This document shows, piece by piece, positions 24,214-38,200 of a DNA stretch of 64,000 bases. The DNA is from Dromaius novaehollandiae (taxonomy: Eukaryota > Chordata > Aves > Casuariiformes > Dromaiidae). The notes beneath the pieces are model-generated. The model worked only from the letters and a program-made list of their open reading frames with translations, had not been told where the DNA came from and ran no database searches. Every line of letters begins with the position of its first letter. The stretch's first letter is position 1. The stretch is from assembly GCF_036370855.1 (NCBI RefSeq), contig NC_088110.1, forward strand, positions 20,145,501 through 20,209,500. Reading direction: 5' to 3'. A program made the translations under genes and the position numbers.

Positions 24214-25935
24214 GGCTCTTGGGTGGTGAAACAGCTGAGAAAAACACTATTTTAAGACACTGCTATTTATTGTACTTTGTTAAATCGCATTTACCCTGCC
24301 TTGTAAACTGAGGCAAGTCTCTGTTAAGTGTGACATCCAGGAAAAGTGGTAGATAAACAATGACAGAAAACAAAATTCTTCCAAATAGGCCCTGTCTAGA
24401 GATTAACAATGCAAGATGCTGCCTTTTGCATAAGGTATCTTGAGAGGTTATGTAGCTCCTGTCTGCTTCAAGAGGCACCATTACCAACATGCTGATGTCT
24501 CTCTAACCTGTTCTTAAAAAGTAAATTGAGACTACACAACTACATGAATGCTGTAAACATTAGAGGTTGTCTCTTCTTACTGTTGGAAAGACTTTCTGAA
24601 TGTCTACTGTAAATTCTGCAACTTCAGGCTAATACTCTTTTCTTTTTGTTCTGTCCCTGGCGGACATGAAAAATGATTGACCCTTTCCTAACACCTCTCC
24701 CCCTCAGGTTTTGTGAAGTATAGCTCTAATGTTTATGACATGTCCTCTTTGCTAGACTAAGCAACATAAATTTTTTTTAATCTGTCTCTGCTCAATTTTT
24801 TTCCAAGACCTTCATCAAGAAGGAAACAATCTCCTTAAAAAAAAATAATAGTAAGTATATCCAGGGCTACTTTGATATCGCTGTCTTGGACATTGTGTAT
24901 TTTATCTGTATATGCTTGTACTTCTTTATTTCTAATTGTTAGTAAATCTGATCTCACTTCTGCTTTTTGTACAATTTCTTACTTAGTTTTGTGTTTATGA
25001 AGAACTCATGATTTAGCTAGTTTCTCCTAATACTCTTCCTGTTTTCCCCTCTGCTTTGGGTGTGTTAGTGTTTGGTTCCTTATGACCACTAAGTCTTCAT
25101 GCCTGCTTTATTGAGGTCTGCTGTCTTTCTTCTGAGCTGCCCTTTCTTCTCATCTCTTGCATCTTGCACCTTTTTGCTTTCAGTCGTTCCCTCTCCACTG
25201 CATTTATTGTAGGAGTGTTGAGTGCCTCTCTGCCACTTGCTTTCCTGTTGCTTATGTCAAAAACCCTCAAAGTCCCACCCCTTTTTGCAATGCTCTTTGT
25301 ACTGTTCTGTTTTGAAAGGTTCTGATATGTTGGGGGGAAAAAAAGCTGTGTTCATCTGCTTTCCCTGGTTTGGCCATCTATACTAGGCCTTGCTATGACA
25401 TTAATTTCCTTTTCGATGGTGGAAAGTTGGAAGTCATTACATCCTGGGCTTTGAATGGAGACGGACTTCTTTTCTTGGCCTTTCCGGACAAATTCTAATC
25501 TTCTGTTGCAACCCGAGTCATGTCACTTATTCTTCCAGTCAGCTGATCAAAATTACAATTTAATTTGCCTATGTAATAGTCCTTCCCTCTTCTTCTGTGC
25601 ATCTTTTTATATCAACACAAGACTCCTATAAATGCATAGAGGATGCTGAGCAGTTTTGGCCCACTTTTTTAATTCTTGTGCTGGTGTGGAAATCCTCCTG
25701 TCTTGTACGCTTTGTTATGACTTTTGCTGCCGCGGCTTACCTCCTGGTGGGTTTACACAAGTCTCCCTATAACAGATTTTTGCTTTCCTTTGAGAAAATG
25801 CAGCCAAAAACGTTATTCCCTTAGGCAATCCAGGGCTATTTCTGTCTCCCTGCTCATTTCTTCCTTTACCTTTTCCATGAAACTTCTTTTATGTATTTTT
25901 ACTGGCAAATAATAAATAGTGTTTAGTAGCTGGGT
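24214..25935 (+). other. HSD17B2: Candidate 3' UTR of HSD17B2
   Basis: AT-rich sequence between the stop codon and the first canonical poly(A) signal, about 1.7 kb. No AATAAA or ATTAAA was seen earlier; weaker variants (CATAAA near 24765, TATAAA near 25628) could end a shorter transcript. The extent is inferred. Confidence 0.4.
25911..25916 (+). terminator. Candidate poly(A) signal AATAAA
   Basis: First canonical AATAAA after the HSD17B2 stop, followed within 40 bp by T/GT-rich sequence of the kind that serves as a downstream element. A second AATAAA lies at 26273-26278. Which one is used, if either, cannot be told from sequence. Confidence 0.4.
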
Positions 25936-26019
25936 TGTTCTGACTCTTTTTGTCTGGTCTAACCTTTCATGCTTTTGGGGAACCAGTGCTGCACCCAGCC
26001 AGGTGGTCTACCCTCGGTT

Positions 26020-26130
26020 CTGAGGCTGCCCTTGTTTCCGCAGGGGGAAGGCGGCAGGGCCCCGGCCGCAGGAGAGCCCGGCGTGGAGAGCTCCCCCGGG
26101 GATGCCGTGCAGGCACCCAGGGGCCCTATC
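26020..26130. other. Small GC-rich patch
   Basis: About 110 bp of G/C-rich sequence with several CGs, just after the first candidate HSD17B2 poly(A) signal. No coding or splice evidence. Confidence 0.3.
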
Positions 26131-26279
26131 TGAGCTTTGAATACCTTCCGGCTTAGCCTGCTATTCAGTAGTTCCCTATCTTGATCGCCATCCTGGATGG
26201 AGAGGGTTGTTTTTCACTTCACGCCCAGATAAGATATAGCTTAGGTGGTCTGGAATTTTGCCCTTGGGGGCTAATAAAC

Positions 26280-29200
26280 ATTGTGCAACCCAAATTCCTC
26301 CTTAGTGGCCTGTTGCCTGTTCTCTGTAACTATCCTCCTAACAAACTTTAATCATTGCTACATTATTTATCTGTAGTTATAAAATGTAGGTTTTTTTCCT
26401 CCCTTCAGTTCCTTAACAGGACTATCTTGCACATTGCAGATGTATTAAACTAGGTGTCTATATGGAAGACGTGATTCCCCCGCACCCTGGGAGAGACTCA
26501 TCTTAAATAGCCATTTTATGCCTCCTCAAATAACTAAAGATATTTTTAGCAAGTCTCAAATAATTGCAGTATTGAAGATTGTTATTATTTCAGTCCCACA
26601 GGGATCTTATTTTGTGTTTTAAAGATGATAACGTGTTACAACAGAATTAAATTGTACATCATTTAACAGGTTGTACTTTTAGAGGTAAATTTTCTTTGCT
26701 AATGGCTCACCTTGCAAATAATCCAAACTGTTTCAGTCTGAAATCTGGGAGAACTACAGAGTAAGTAGTGGATATTTGTGGCCAACACACTCATTTAGAT
26801 GTTAAAACTGATTCTAGCTTATGCTCTCGTGGACCAGTATTTGTGTTATGTTCCTCGGCTTTCTAAAAAGGCTGATCTACTACAAAGCTATTTTAAGAAT
26901 AGGAGGGAAGGGTTTATGTTTAGTTCTACCAGTGGAAACTGATGTATTAAAAAACCTAGTTTGAATCTAGTTTTGCAGATAATTTTTTTTTTTTAAAGAA
27001 GCAAGCAGCATGGTGAAGAAAATTACCTGAAACTTAAAGAAATTGGCTTTAGCCTAAAAGAGGGGCTAGTAACAATTCTCTAGAATGTCACTTAATAGTG
27101 CTTGCTAATCAAGCGTGTATATGTAAGCACACACGTGGGTAGTTTAAAAGAAATTATATATTGCAGAAATCATGATTAAAAAGTAGATTTTATACACATC
27201 TGTTGGATCTAGCCTCTGCCATACTAGAATGCAGGTTGCAACTGAAAATTAAATGTTGGACACTTTTTACCAAACAAACCCCTGATTGTTGTCCCGGGGC
27301 TCACCCTTTTCTCGTTTGTGTTTATTATTCTGGCTGTCATCTGTTCTTATTAAATAATTGGCCTTAGGATATGTAACTTTGGTGAGTCTAAAGGTGAGTT
27401 ATACAGTCATTTGGTTTTATTTGTTTTTGTTTGGTTCACTTTGCCAACTTTACTGGAGCCCCTGATCACAGCTGTATCTAGCACGTGCTTCTCATTTCGC
27501 ATGGCAAAAGAAAGTGGCAGCACTGAAAGGCTGGGGAAGAGCTGTAAAACACTGGGCATTTCTGTGGTTATGTCACTAGACAGCCGGGGAGAAAGCCGTT
27601 ATGGGCAAGTGCTGGTGGCCGCCTGCCGAAGGAGCGTCACTGCATTTTAAGAAGCTTTAATAAGCAGGACTGTTAATACAACTGGAGGTGAGGACGTAAG
27701 GAAGTTGGTTATGAAAGTGTTTAAAAAAAATTATGGTTTTCAAATGAGGGCTCTGAAAGTGAGTTTGGAGTTGGAGAAGACTGCTATTTGAGAGGAGTGG
27801 GGAGCTCTGAGTCCCTCAAGTGAAGAGCAAATCTGCTATCGACTCAAGTGGGAACAGGGGTTAATCCTAAGACTGCTTTCCAGCCCTGTAAAGCAAGACA
27901 GTGAGCAGACCCTACAGCTGTTACGAATCAGCCAGGTTATACTCCGGTCATTTTACACTGGCTGGGTTAGTAATGTTTTATGCACAGCTTTGTTGTGCAC
28001 GCCAAAGCCACCCATATATTGTAACATGTATATACAATAAGCCCAAAGCTGATTTTTCATTACTAGAGGCCAAAAAGAAGGGTGGGAGGCACTGGAATAA
28101 TCACTTTTTCTAATTTACAGAGCATGAACAAAAGCTTAATTATTTCTAAACTGAAGCATTTAAAATTAGACTTATGTGACTGTTAGAATGACTTCATACT
28201 GGAAGAAATACATGAATATTAGAGAAATCTCCAGAAGATCTTGCTAGTTTGACTCTGCTACCCTGAGAAGAGAGGGAATAACTTCCATGTTTTTAGGAGT
28301 GAGTACCCTGACTTACATGTGGGGTTTTTGTTTATAACTGCATAAGAAAAATTGCTATAACCCCCACTCCCAGAGTGGGGCTGTACTTTATATATATATA
28401 TATATCCTTTGTTTTGAAGGGATGCTTCCAGGCAGCTTTCAGGTCTTGGTGATATCCAAAAACACTGAATTTTCTATATGTTTCTAGTTAGCTAGTCTGG
28501 GCACAGTGTTGCACAGGTACAACTTAACTGGCTCGTGTTTCATTCGCTTGCATTGCAGGGTCAGCATCTGACCGTCAGCATCCACCTGTGTGGGTGAGCC
28601 CCTCAGACCTCCAGTTGTATTTACAGCATGTTTGGGACAAAAATGTGAGAGTCTGGTAATTTTTCCAAAGGAGGCTGGCTCTGGGATCCTTTCTGGGACA
28701 GAACTTTGCCTGGCATAGCCTATTTTGTGGCTGTATTTCAGATTCTCAAAGTGGTGCAACAACCAACTATATTCTGCATTATAGCATCATTGTATTTCCA
28801 GCAACATTCGGAGAAACTTCATTTGAAATAAAATTCAGGAAGGCTTCAAAGGAAAAGTATTCAAATGAAAGATTTTTGGCTCTTGCAAGGTGGCATGGAG
28901 AAATCTGGAGATCTCCAGAGTGGTTTTTTCCCCCCCCCCCATTTCTTAAAAAAGCCAGAACAGATAAACAGCAAGTAAGGCTACTGACAGGAAGCAACCA
29001 GCACATTGGATCCTGAGAAGCTTGAGGTGGTGTTGTTCCTGCTGAAACTTGTCAGCTGAGGTAGTGCTCCCTGGAACGCAGACACCAGCGTAGGCAGCAT
29101 TGCAAGAGCCATTGCATTTGTCATTCACGCTGAAGATTAGAGTTGTTGCTCTTCACTTATAGATGTATTCTGGCAACCTTGAGGCAGTGGGCTTTGACCG

Positions 29201-32200
29201 TAAGAGAGGTAATTGCTTTTACTTTTACAGCATGTCCAAATCATAAATCAGGAATCACGGACATCTCACGAAAGGAGACAGATTTTAAACCTCTTTAATA
29301 GGATAAATGGGTTTTAAACATGCATATAGGTCATCGTAACCTAAGCTAATGATCTGGCTTTAACAGTCTGAATGAAAGTAATTATAGTGGTATAAACAGT
29401 CCTAGCAGGTTTAATGCCTAGAGTATGTAGATAAACAGGCTTATAAACTTGGATTGTTTAATCTTGTTGCCTTTAGCTTTGGAAAGAGTACTGAACAAGC
29501 TGGAAAATAATCTGTGAGCTAAGCATTTTGATCTTGCCAACCATCATGAGTGAGAAAAGTAAGGATGGTTCAGTGGTCAAAGGATGATGCTCAAATTCTG
29601 GTGGAGCCAACCCAGCCTTTCCTACCAGTCAGAAAAAAAAGGAGCTGTGTGAAATTTAAAGAACGTAGCTCTTCCTACAGAGCCCTTCAGAAGTGATCTC
29701 TTATTTCAGCTGTTTTGCTTCTGAGATACACGTTCCAGTAATGTTTCCTCCCGCCCTGACAATCCAGCTGTGATTGGGACTGTCCCTCACGGCATAGAAG
29801 CTCAAGTTTCAAACTTTAAAATAAGATATGAAAGATAAAACAAAGATAAAGGAGTGTGAGAATGAAAGATCTAAAGAAAACAAAATGACTGATTAGTGTA
29901 AGTGTCAGACAGAGAAAGTAGTACGGGAAGGAAACATGAAGAAGCTCAGGAAATGGGTTTGAACATGCTCAGCTCTGCGGGCATGTCATGTTGTGGGTCA
30001 CGTTAACCTGCACCTCTTCTTTCCACACCTTCTCCATCATCTCCTTCAAAACCTAACCTTAACAGGTGTTGTTTAGAAAAATGAAGTATTACAAAACCAA
30101 TTACTTCAAAGTCCTACTTGCGTTACTTGATTTTGTAGCATCCTATCCCACAACAAACCATGATGGGGGTGACCTGGTCTGACATCAGGGTTCGCAGCGA
30201 GGACTGGGGCTGCCCTGCGCCCTGGCAGCTTAGCGATGCTCAAAGTTTGAACTGCTCTGGTTGGCTTCGGCTGGTAATGGGCCACGGGCAAACAGGAGAA
30301 CCTGGTCTTTCTTCCTTACTGCTGCGTCCCTGGGAGTGCGGAGGGGATATCGGAGGTGGGACGATGCACGTCAGTGCTCCGACGCTTGCCAAGTCTGGCA
30401 GTGCTTATTTCCTTGCTTGCTTTCTGTCTGGGGGAAAGAAAATCACGCTGGACTTTTTGTCATGGTGCAAAAGAAATATATTGCCCTTTAGCTGCAGTAA
30501 TTTCATGACAGTGATCCGTGCGAATAGGAGTTGTCATCTGTCCCAGCTTCCTGTGGGCCTGCACTGTCAGCAATACGTCGCTGACACCAATCCACCAGCG
30601 TATGTGGAAATCTCCGATGCGTGCATGACACAGAGAACAAAAAGTACAAGATGAAGAAGTGCATCTGACTGGAAATGGCCTGAGGGTGATTTATTTGTTC
30701 CACTGCTGTGTGAGAGAATCTTACCTTTTCTGAAAAAGGGGTTAGAAAGCACTGTCTTCTGCATATCTCAGACAGCAACTTAATGCCTTTAATTTCTCAA
30801 GCAAACTCGATTCACTGCCTGAAAGAGAAAATCCTAAAGGGTCAATTTAATTAAAAAGATGAATGGGGGAAAGCAGAACAAATATGATATAACTATTGTG
30901 TTTTAATGTATACACAGCAGTGTAATCTCTTTGCGTGCTTGGCATAGATGAATTAAGGGAATAAGAGGCTTAAAAAGTTAGCATTTTTGAAAGTGTTTTT
31001 TCATGAAAAATCTTGTCAAAAGTTTATGTGGGGAGTTGGCTGTTTCGTAGTCTCCTCTGAATTTATTGTTCCTGCAGCAATGAATCCGAGGGTCAGGCAG
31101 CAAAAGGTGCCTAAGCACGAATGAGGGCATCTTGACGGACATGCCGCGTGCCAGGCAGAGCTTAAAGCTAAAATCTTGCAAACTAGATTTGTCTGTAAGA
31201 CGGTGGTTACGGGCAGTATTGCAACTGCCTTTAATAAGGTGCCTTTGTCAGCACATGAGGAAATTTGAATTCTTCAGCCTTTAGTTTTAAGGCGAAAGTG
31301 AAGCTAGGGCTGCTGATGAGTCCCAGCAGTGTTCAGGAAAAGGTCAGGGAAGGACCTAATTAATCCCGGCAGACCATCCTGTCAATCCCAGATTTGCTGT
31401 AGTAGGCAGCAGGCAGATACTGTTGCAGGAGGACAGTGTAGGAGAAGCTGTGGCAAGGAAGAGGATGGAGCAGGGAAGGGAGATGGGAATATAATACCAG
31501 TGTGAGGTGCCTGGGCTGCAAGGCGAGGATGAGGAGGTGCTGGGCTGCTCTCCCTTTGGGAGAAGGGCAGTGCTTCTGTGTACGGTGCAGGAAAGGGAGC
31601 TCCCGATCCCAGCGAGGTTCTGTGTCCTCGTCTGTCCTGAGACCGTCTAACCAGGGAGCAGGGGCAGTGCTGCATCTGCCTTCAGATTGGAAGGGGTAAG
31701 GGGCTGCCTGAAGGTTTGTTTCTTTGTTTTTAAAGCCTCTCGAGAGAACTGCTAAACATCAGAGCTTTCCTTTGTGAGGAAGGGAGGAAATGTGGACTTT
31801 CACCCCAAAGTTACTGGACACCTTTCGTTGCAATATGCAATGTTTGTATCCTGATGTCTCTCCTCCTTTCAGGTGAATTAATGTCTAAATAGGGGAGACT
31901 TTCTTTTTTGCAAGAAGGGGATTATGGGATGTTTCCTGACTATGAGAGCTGAGAGGCAGCTCTTGTAATCTGTAGAATATCTGGCTGCTATAAAAATACT
32001 CAGCACCAGCAGAAAATACTCAGTCCAGCCATTTCTGGGGAATTGGTTTAGGAGTGCCAGATGCATCTTGGAGGCAATCTGCCATGTGAACATTTGCACA
32101 GCCGCCCTGTATCCCCTGGAAATAGGCATCAGAACAGCTTTTATTCTTCTCACTCTCTGCTACTCGATTAGCTCAAGAGGACGCTCTTGTTCTGGTAGTG

Positions 32201-35200
32201 TGCAGGTCTGGGTAAGGAGGGAAAACAGGTCTGATGAAACAGCTTGCCTTTCTTTGCCCATGTTTTGAGGTCTGATGGTCTCATATTCCTGGGATCAGCA
32301 TACGCCTTTGTGGAAACTGGTTCCCCATAGCCTCTGCTTTGTTTTGATCTAGGCTGGTGTTGAAAAGTCCTTGCTCCTTTGCTATTTGGCAGTGCTGCAA
32401 CAGAGGTAGTGGCAGCAGTGTTGCTATTGCTAACGAGAAGGGATAGCCACCGAAGGACGTACCCTGCTCCGTTACGGCTTGTGGCAGCTCTGCAGTACCT
32501 GACCAGGTCCTGCCTGAACTGTGGGATTTGCAATGTACCTACACCTTTTTCTTTCCAGAGTGACATTAGTGCTATTTTCCCCAAAAGAGCAAATACTCGA
32601 ACATTGGAGCCAAGTAACAGCTGCCTTCATCTGACAGCTCCTGAATGTATTTATCTCTAGGAGTGCTGTTATTGGGAACAAGGAGAAATCTTGACCCTTT
32701 TATGTGGACAGAGAGATTATGTTTGTTGGTGTTTCACTAGCACATGCGCAGCTTGGCAGTAATGCTGCCACAGCACCAGTCGTGCCACCAGAGTCCCTGG
32801 GCATGTGCACCAGGATGGCTGAGAACAGCATCCGACCCATGCTGCAATTGCAAGTGCCACCAGAGATAAAGCGAATGCTTCACAGAGAAATGAAAGCTCT
32901 TCAGATATGGTTTCTTTAACTCTTTGAAATTTTGATGTAATCGGGGTTGTGTTCCTGCTTCTTAATGCAAGTTTCTACATGTAATGAATTCCTGGTGCAG
33001 TAATTAACTTTTAATGCAGAAGTGTTTAAGTGAAGTGTCTTAATTTTTACATTATTTGACTGGGATTCCTTCTGGGTTGTCACGTAAGCTGTTTCAGCAT
33101 CACAGAACTCTCTGTGCCAGATATCACCGGTATCTTTTGGGAAACGGTGATGATGCCAGTTTGTTTCTCTTGTGATGTCTGCATGCCATTGACCTGTTTG
33201 CTCTCTCCCCTTATGTCAAGGGTTTCTTTGAACATCCAATTTCCTTTAGGCCAGGGATCTGACTGCTAATTTTTCTGACAACCAGCTTTTTGCCCACATC
33301 CAACCTAACCCAAATAGACCTTCTCCTTCTCCCTGATGTAATTTATTCAGACTTGGGACCGATGGTAACAAGCAGTCCCGTACATGCCATACCTCAGTGC
33401 GAATCCACCGCGATGATGGCATTGCTCTGTGGCTCTAGGGCACAGCTGCACGGCGACGGAGCGGTGGTGCTTCATCAATGCCTCTCTGCGTGGAAGTAGG
33501 GTCCAGTCGAGCAAACACGCTCCGAGCTCCTCCTGGAAGGCAACTCAGGCAATTATTCTGCAGAGTTAGTGAAACAAAGCGCAGCCAGATCTACCTTCAC
33601 CTCCGAGATGGTAGTGGAGCAAGAAGAGGTAGGGTCATCCTGCCAGATTTGATTCCAGGCAGATGAGCTTTGGAGCTGTCAGGGCCTCCCTTCATCCCCC
33701 AGCCTTCTTCCAACAGTGCTGCCTTGTTTCTGCCAGGCCTTTTTTGAGGGAATGGCAATGGCTGGCCAGGCTGGCTGGCGGGCGGCTCTGCCTGCTCCTT
33801 TGAGGCAAGGTGCAGTTTTCCAGTCTAGACGGAGCGACCAGCGCGTAATGGCCCTGGGGGCTCTGGTGCGGTCACTCCCTCCCGTTGGGTGCCTCGGACT
33901 TTGCAAACAGTAGCTGTTGCCAGCGTATAACCAAAGAGATTGGAGGGATAATGCTGGCATCTCCATATCGGTGCTCGCGGGGGTCCGGGGTGGGTAGGAC
34001 CCTGCTAGCTACCACAGTGTGGTGGTCGAAATCCTAATTCAGATCACAAAACATGCTCTTCCCTGTTTGGCTTTCACTGTTTAGACAACTCTGTTTAGAG
34101 AGCAATCAGAACAAGCACATCTTTGCCAGTGTATTTACTAGGCAATTTATCACAATTTACTATACATCTACAGCATGTTTACACCTGAACTTTAGCAACA
34201 AATCTTCTCACGTGCAGGGAAGCTTTGTGCTATGAGGAAAGATGCTGAACACCAAAAAATTCCACAGAATCCGTAAAAGTTGCACAAGTTTTTCCCAACG
34301 TAAACATCTCTTCTGCAGCTGGGCCGTGGTTTCTTTAACTCTGATAATATAATTGTTGTAAGATTTAACCGGGAGGCAAGTGGATGATTTAGCTATTTTT
34401 CACCATAGCGGTAGATGAAGAGGAAAATCAGGCTTTCTGAGTGGCAGAGACATTATGTGTGATCATGCAGAACTATAAAACTAGTAAGGGGATATTAAAC
34501 ATGTTATTGTTCACTTGGTGGCTCAGACTAATTAAAACATCAATATCTGTATAACTTTTGTCACTGTTCAAGGGGGCTGAAATGGGTGAGATGACATTTC
34601 AAAACAAGAGCTCTCTCTCACGTGAAACGCGTCGTCATGCCTTTGCTTCGGTCAACATGGGGTGTAGCAGCCATGTGGGGCTAATGAACCAGGTACCTTA
34701 TTAGCCTTCCTGGTGTAGTCCTAGATTGCCCCGGTGAGAAACACACACTGACAGAGCACAGCTAAATGGTGCTGGTTTTCAGTGGAAATAAATACCAGTG
34801 CAAGTATTTTGGCCTGGGTGTAAGCTCGTTACGAACTGCGGTGAAAGATGAGGCTGTTACACTAGAAATTAAGTAGCACAGTAAAAGACATGGAACAGAA
34901 TGTGAAATGTGGAGATCCTTTACTTGATCTTGTGTTTTTTAGGCAGCTGAATGCTTCTTTACACATGAAGTAATTTGTCTGGGTTAAGTGGAGTTTGCCA
35001 CCAGGGGAATAGGAAGAAAAGCAGAGAATTTCTATGGCTGAGGTGAGCTGCATGAAGGAAGACTGGTGTCCTGGGGACCCCTTGTCTCAATATACATTGC
35101 AGAGAGGGACAGACAAGGTGGTTCCCATTTCTGAATGACACAGCTAAAAATGATGACAAGCAAGTTAACGCAACCTGACATGTTTCAAGATGCCAGCAGG

Positions 35201-38200
35201 CGAGGACTAATGAAGCATCCAGAACCCTGGGAGCTGTAAATTCAGAGTTAGCCTAAAGACATCTGTCATAAAAGCCTAACACTCCCTCTCCAAGCTGCCA
35301 GAGCATGGCCTAGGTCAGAGGAACATAATGCAGATGGTCAGGTGGGTCCAAAGACTTATGGTAACACTGAACTGCAGCTGGCCTCTAAACCAGGCTGGTT
35401 TCACAGCTCTAGAAGATGGAGGAAGGCCTCCACTTTGACTTGGCATCTTCAGTGCTACAAATTTTATAGAAAGATAACTTGCTGTTTCTATAAAAGCATC
35501 ATCATCCCCATCATATGCATTTTATGGGGCTGGACCTGTGTCCATTTGCTGGTATTATAGAGTCTGTCCTGCAATAGTTAATTCTCACTGTGTGTGAGGG
35601 AAAAGTTAATTGCAATGAGCAAGTCTGGACTTCTTTTTCATTTTAATAAAGCTTACATTTATGCACTTAATTAACAAAAACCTTAGGATAAAAACAGTAG
35701 GAGCCAATCTGAAGGGCCCATGCAGGTGGATTGCAATCAGGTGTGTGGTATACACTGTCCCAAATTAAAACTTTAATTAGTTCAAACAGAAATTAACTCT
35801 GCAAAATTTCTTTCTCAGCTAAGGAAAGAGAATAGTGCCAACCATTCAACCTACTTTTCATCACCCATCCTTCCAGCCTTTAGCTACACTCACTGCGCTA
35901 AGCCAACTGATTTTCTCATACTGAATAAATGGTTACTGCCAAAAATACTTAGAATGGATGCACAGGATGTCCTGACTAAAATCTGAATCCTTGCAAACAA
36001 CAAAGACCAAGAGAAAAGAAATATAGGGCTTGAATTTGCAAATGAAAGCATATTTAATGCACAGTTCAGAAGAAAATACGAAATCTTCCCAGGCATAAGT
36101 GAATTAAGAACCACTGCTATTTTGTGTACATGCAGATGGTTGTCCAGAGTCTAACCAGGGCTTGTCATTTACTTATTCTAAAAAAATTATTTCAAGGGGA
36201 AGAGGCCAAACCCCATCACCAGCAGCCTCTTATTTGTGGTCGTGTAATGTTCACCTGGAAAGTATGAGAGGCTGGAAGCCCTTCAGCCCCTCTGCGGGAT
36301 TTGTCTCTGGCCAGCCACATTCTTTCTAAAAATCAGTCTCCTTTACAGAGATTTACCATGCTGTTGGGTGAGGAATGCTGTATTACACAGTTCTTCCTTT
36401 GAGCTGTACATGACAATCCAAGTTTAGCTGAAAAGCAAATAAAAACATTTCTTTAACACAGATATAAATAATAAAAAAACCTTGAAGAAATGAGAAACTG
36501 TCTTAATTCACTGATATTAGGGTTAAACTGGAGAGAGCTCGCTCTTCCTCATCACCTAATCCTTTTCCGACAACAGACTCTCAGAGATTCCTTCTTTGTG
36601 CCCGTATTAACCCTCAGGTCATATCTGTTGTAGAGATCACTATCAGAGAGCATTAATTAGAGTCCATCTATGTTTCTTTGGAGCTCTTACAGCCAGTCCC
36701 CTCTCTGAAGTGCATCTAGGCAGATTCAGTTTTTCACCTTGAAATGTCTTTTGTTTCCTTTTTGTCTAGGTGATTGTCTGGACATGTTTCTTAATTAGAT
36801 AAGGCGTTACTTTATTTTCTTAGAGCTCTTTGTCAGACCAGGATTGTCCTTTTGTACTTGTCTTCTTGCCTCCACGAGACTCCCCACTTTGGAGAATTTT
36901 CGCTTTTTTCAGTAGGAAGCATCTCTTGCACAGGACCTTGGTATGAGTTTAGTCTTTAACAGACATATTTGATATATTTATTTCTTGTAGGCGTTTGCAT
37001 ATGTAGCCTATTATTGGCTCAGGCCTGTGACCAGGCATGAAAACAATTAACCACTTTGAGGAGACAGTAAGTTTCTCCTAAGTGCATTGTGCTGCCACTG
37101 TGGTTCCATGGTTACTTATCACTTACTTTTATTCTTTCAAGAGGCCTTATCCAGAAATACAATTGCTATCAATTCTGTAGAGATTCAGAAAACAAGAATG
37201 ATTGATAGTCTCTTAATATTCCATGATTTCACAGCAGCTGCCACAGAGGGATTGTATAATGACAGACTTTGTGCAACCAGAAGGGCAAGTTGTTCTGAAG
37301 TTAAATGGGAGATGCTAGAGTTGTGTTGCAATCTGCCATCTGTCATGACAATACAGCTGAAAAGGCAGATAGGGTAGAATTTATATCATGATCGCATCCT
37401 TGCAATGCACGGTGTGCTCTTCTTCCTGCAAAAATACTGCTTGGCTTTGACAGGGTAAAATTGTGGTTGACCAAAAATGATGGATGCCTGTGAAGATGCT
37501 CATATGGCGTGGTCAGCGATGGATGGTAGGCTGCCAGTATGCTAATGAGCAATACTGTCTCCTCCTGAAGTTACTCACATTCCTATCACTCTCCGGCTGA
37601 CAGCAGGAGAGGCTCAGCCTTTCTGTGTCTAGATGTAAACTATCCTGTACTGAGTATTGTACAAATGGGTAGGGTATAAATGGAGGGAAAACTGGAGATA
37701 TCATGAGCATACTCTTATCAGTCACGACAATTCCTGCAAAGCCAGCCTGGCTTTTAGTTTGTGGAAGTGTCTTAGGCTTCAGAGCAAAGTAATCTTTGCT
37801 TAATGTCACACGTAGACCTTCAGCTAGATCAAGAAGGTGAATTAGGTACAAGCTTTGGGTGACAACAGACACTACTGAAACGTCCACTTAGAAACACTGG
37901 AAATAGGAAGACTCCTATAAATCTTGGCAGAGCTAAGCTATGTCTCCAGGGACTTCCCAAACAGGTGTATTGCTATGTTGAGTGCAAGGTCCGAGCTGCT
38001 GGTTTTTCTTAGAAAATGGCTTGGGTATCTGGCTTTGCACAAAATCCGTGAGGTGGTTGTGGAGCACCAGTGGAACTGGCAGGTCCGCCAGTGTCTTGGG
38101 AACTCTGCCATCTCGCAGGTGTGCTCTAACCACGGGGATATGAGATGATAATCCATGAGGGCTCCTCCAAGCAGAATGGCCTCAACAGGGAAGACTGGAC

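Noticed and set aside
30160-30654. 164-codon + frame
   Set aside because: No family resemblance, no splice partner, ordinary surrounding base composition.
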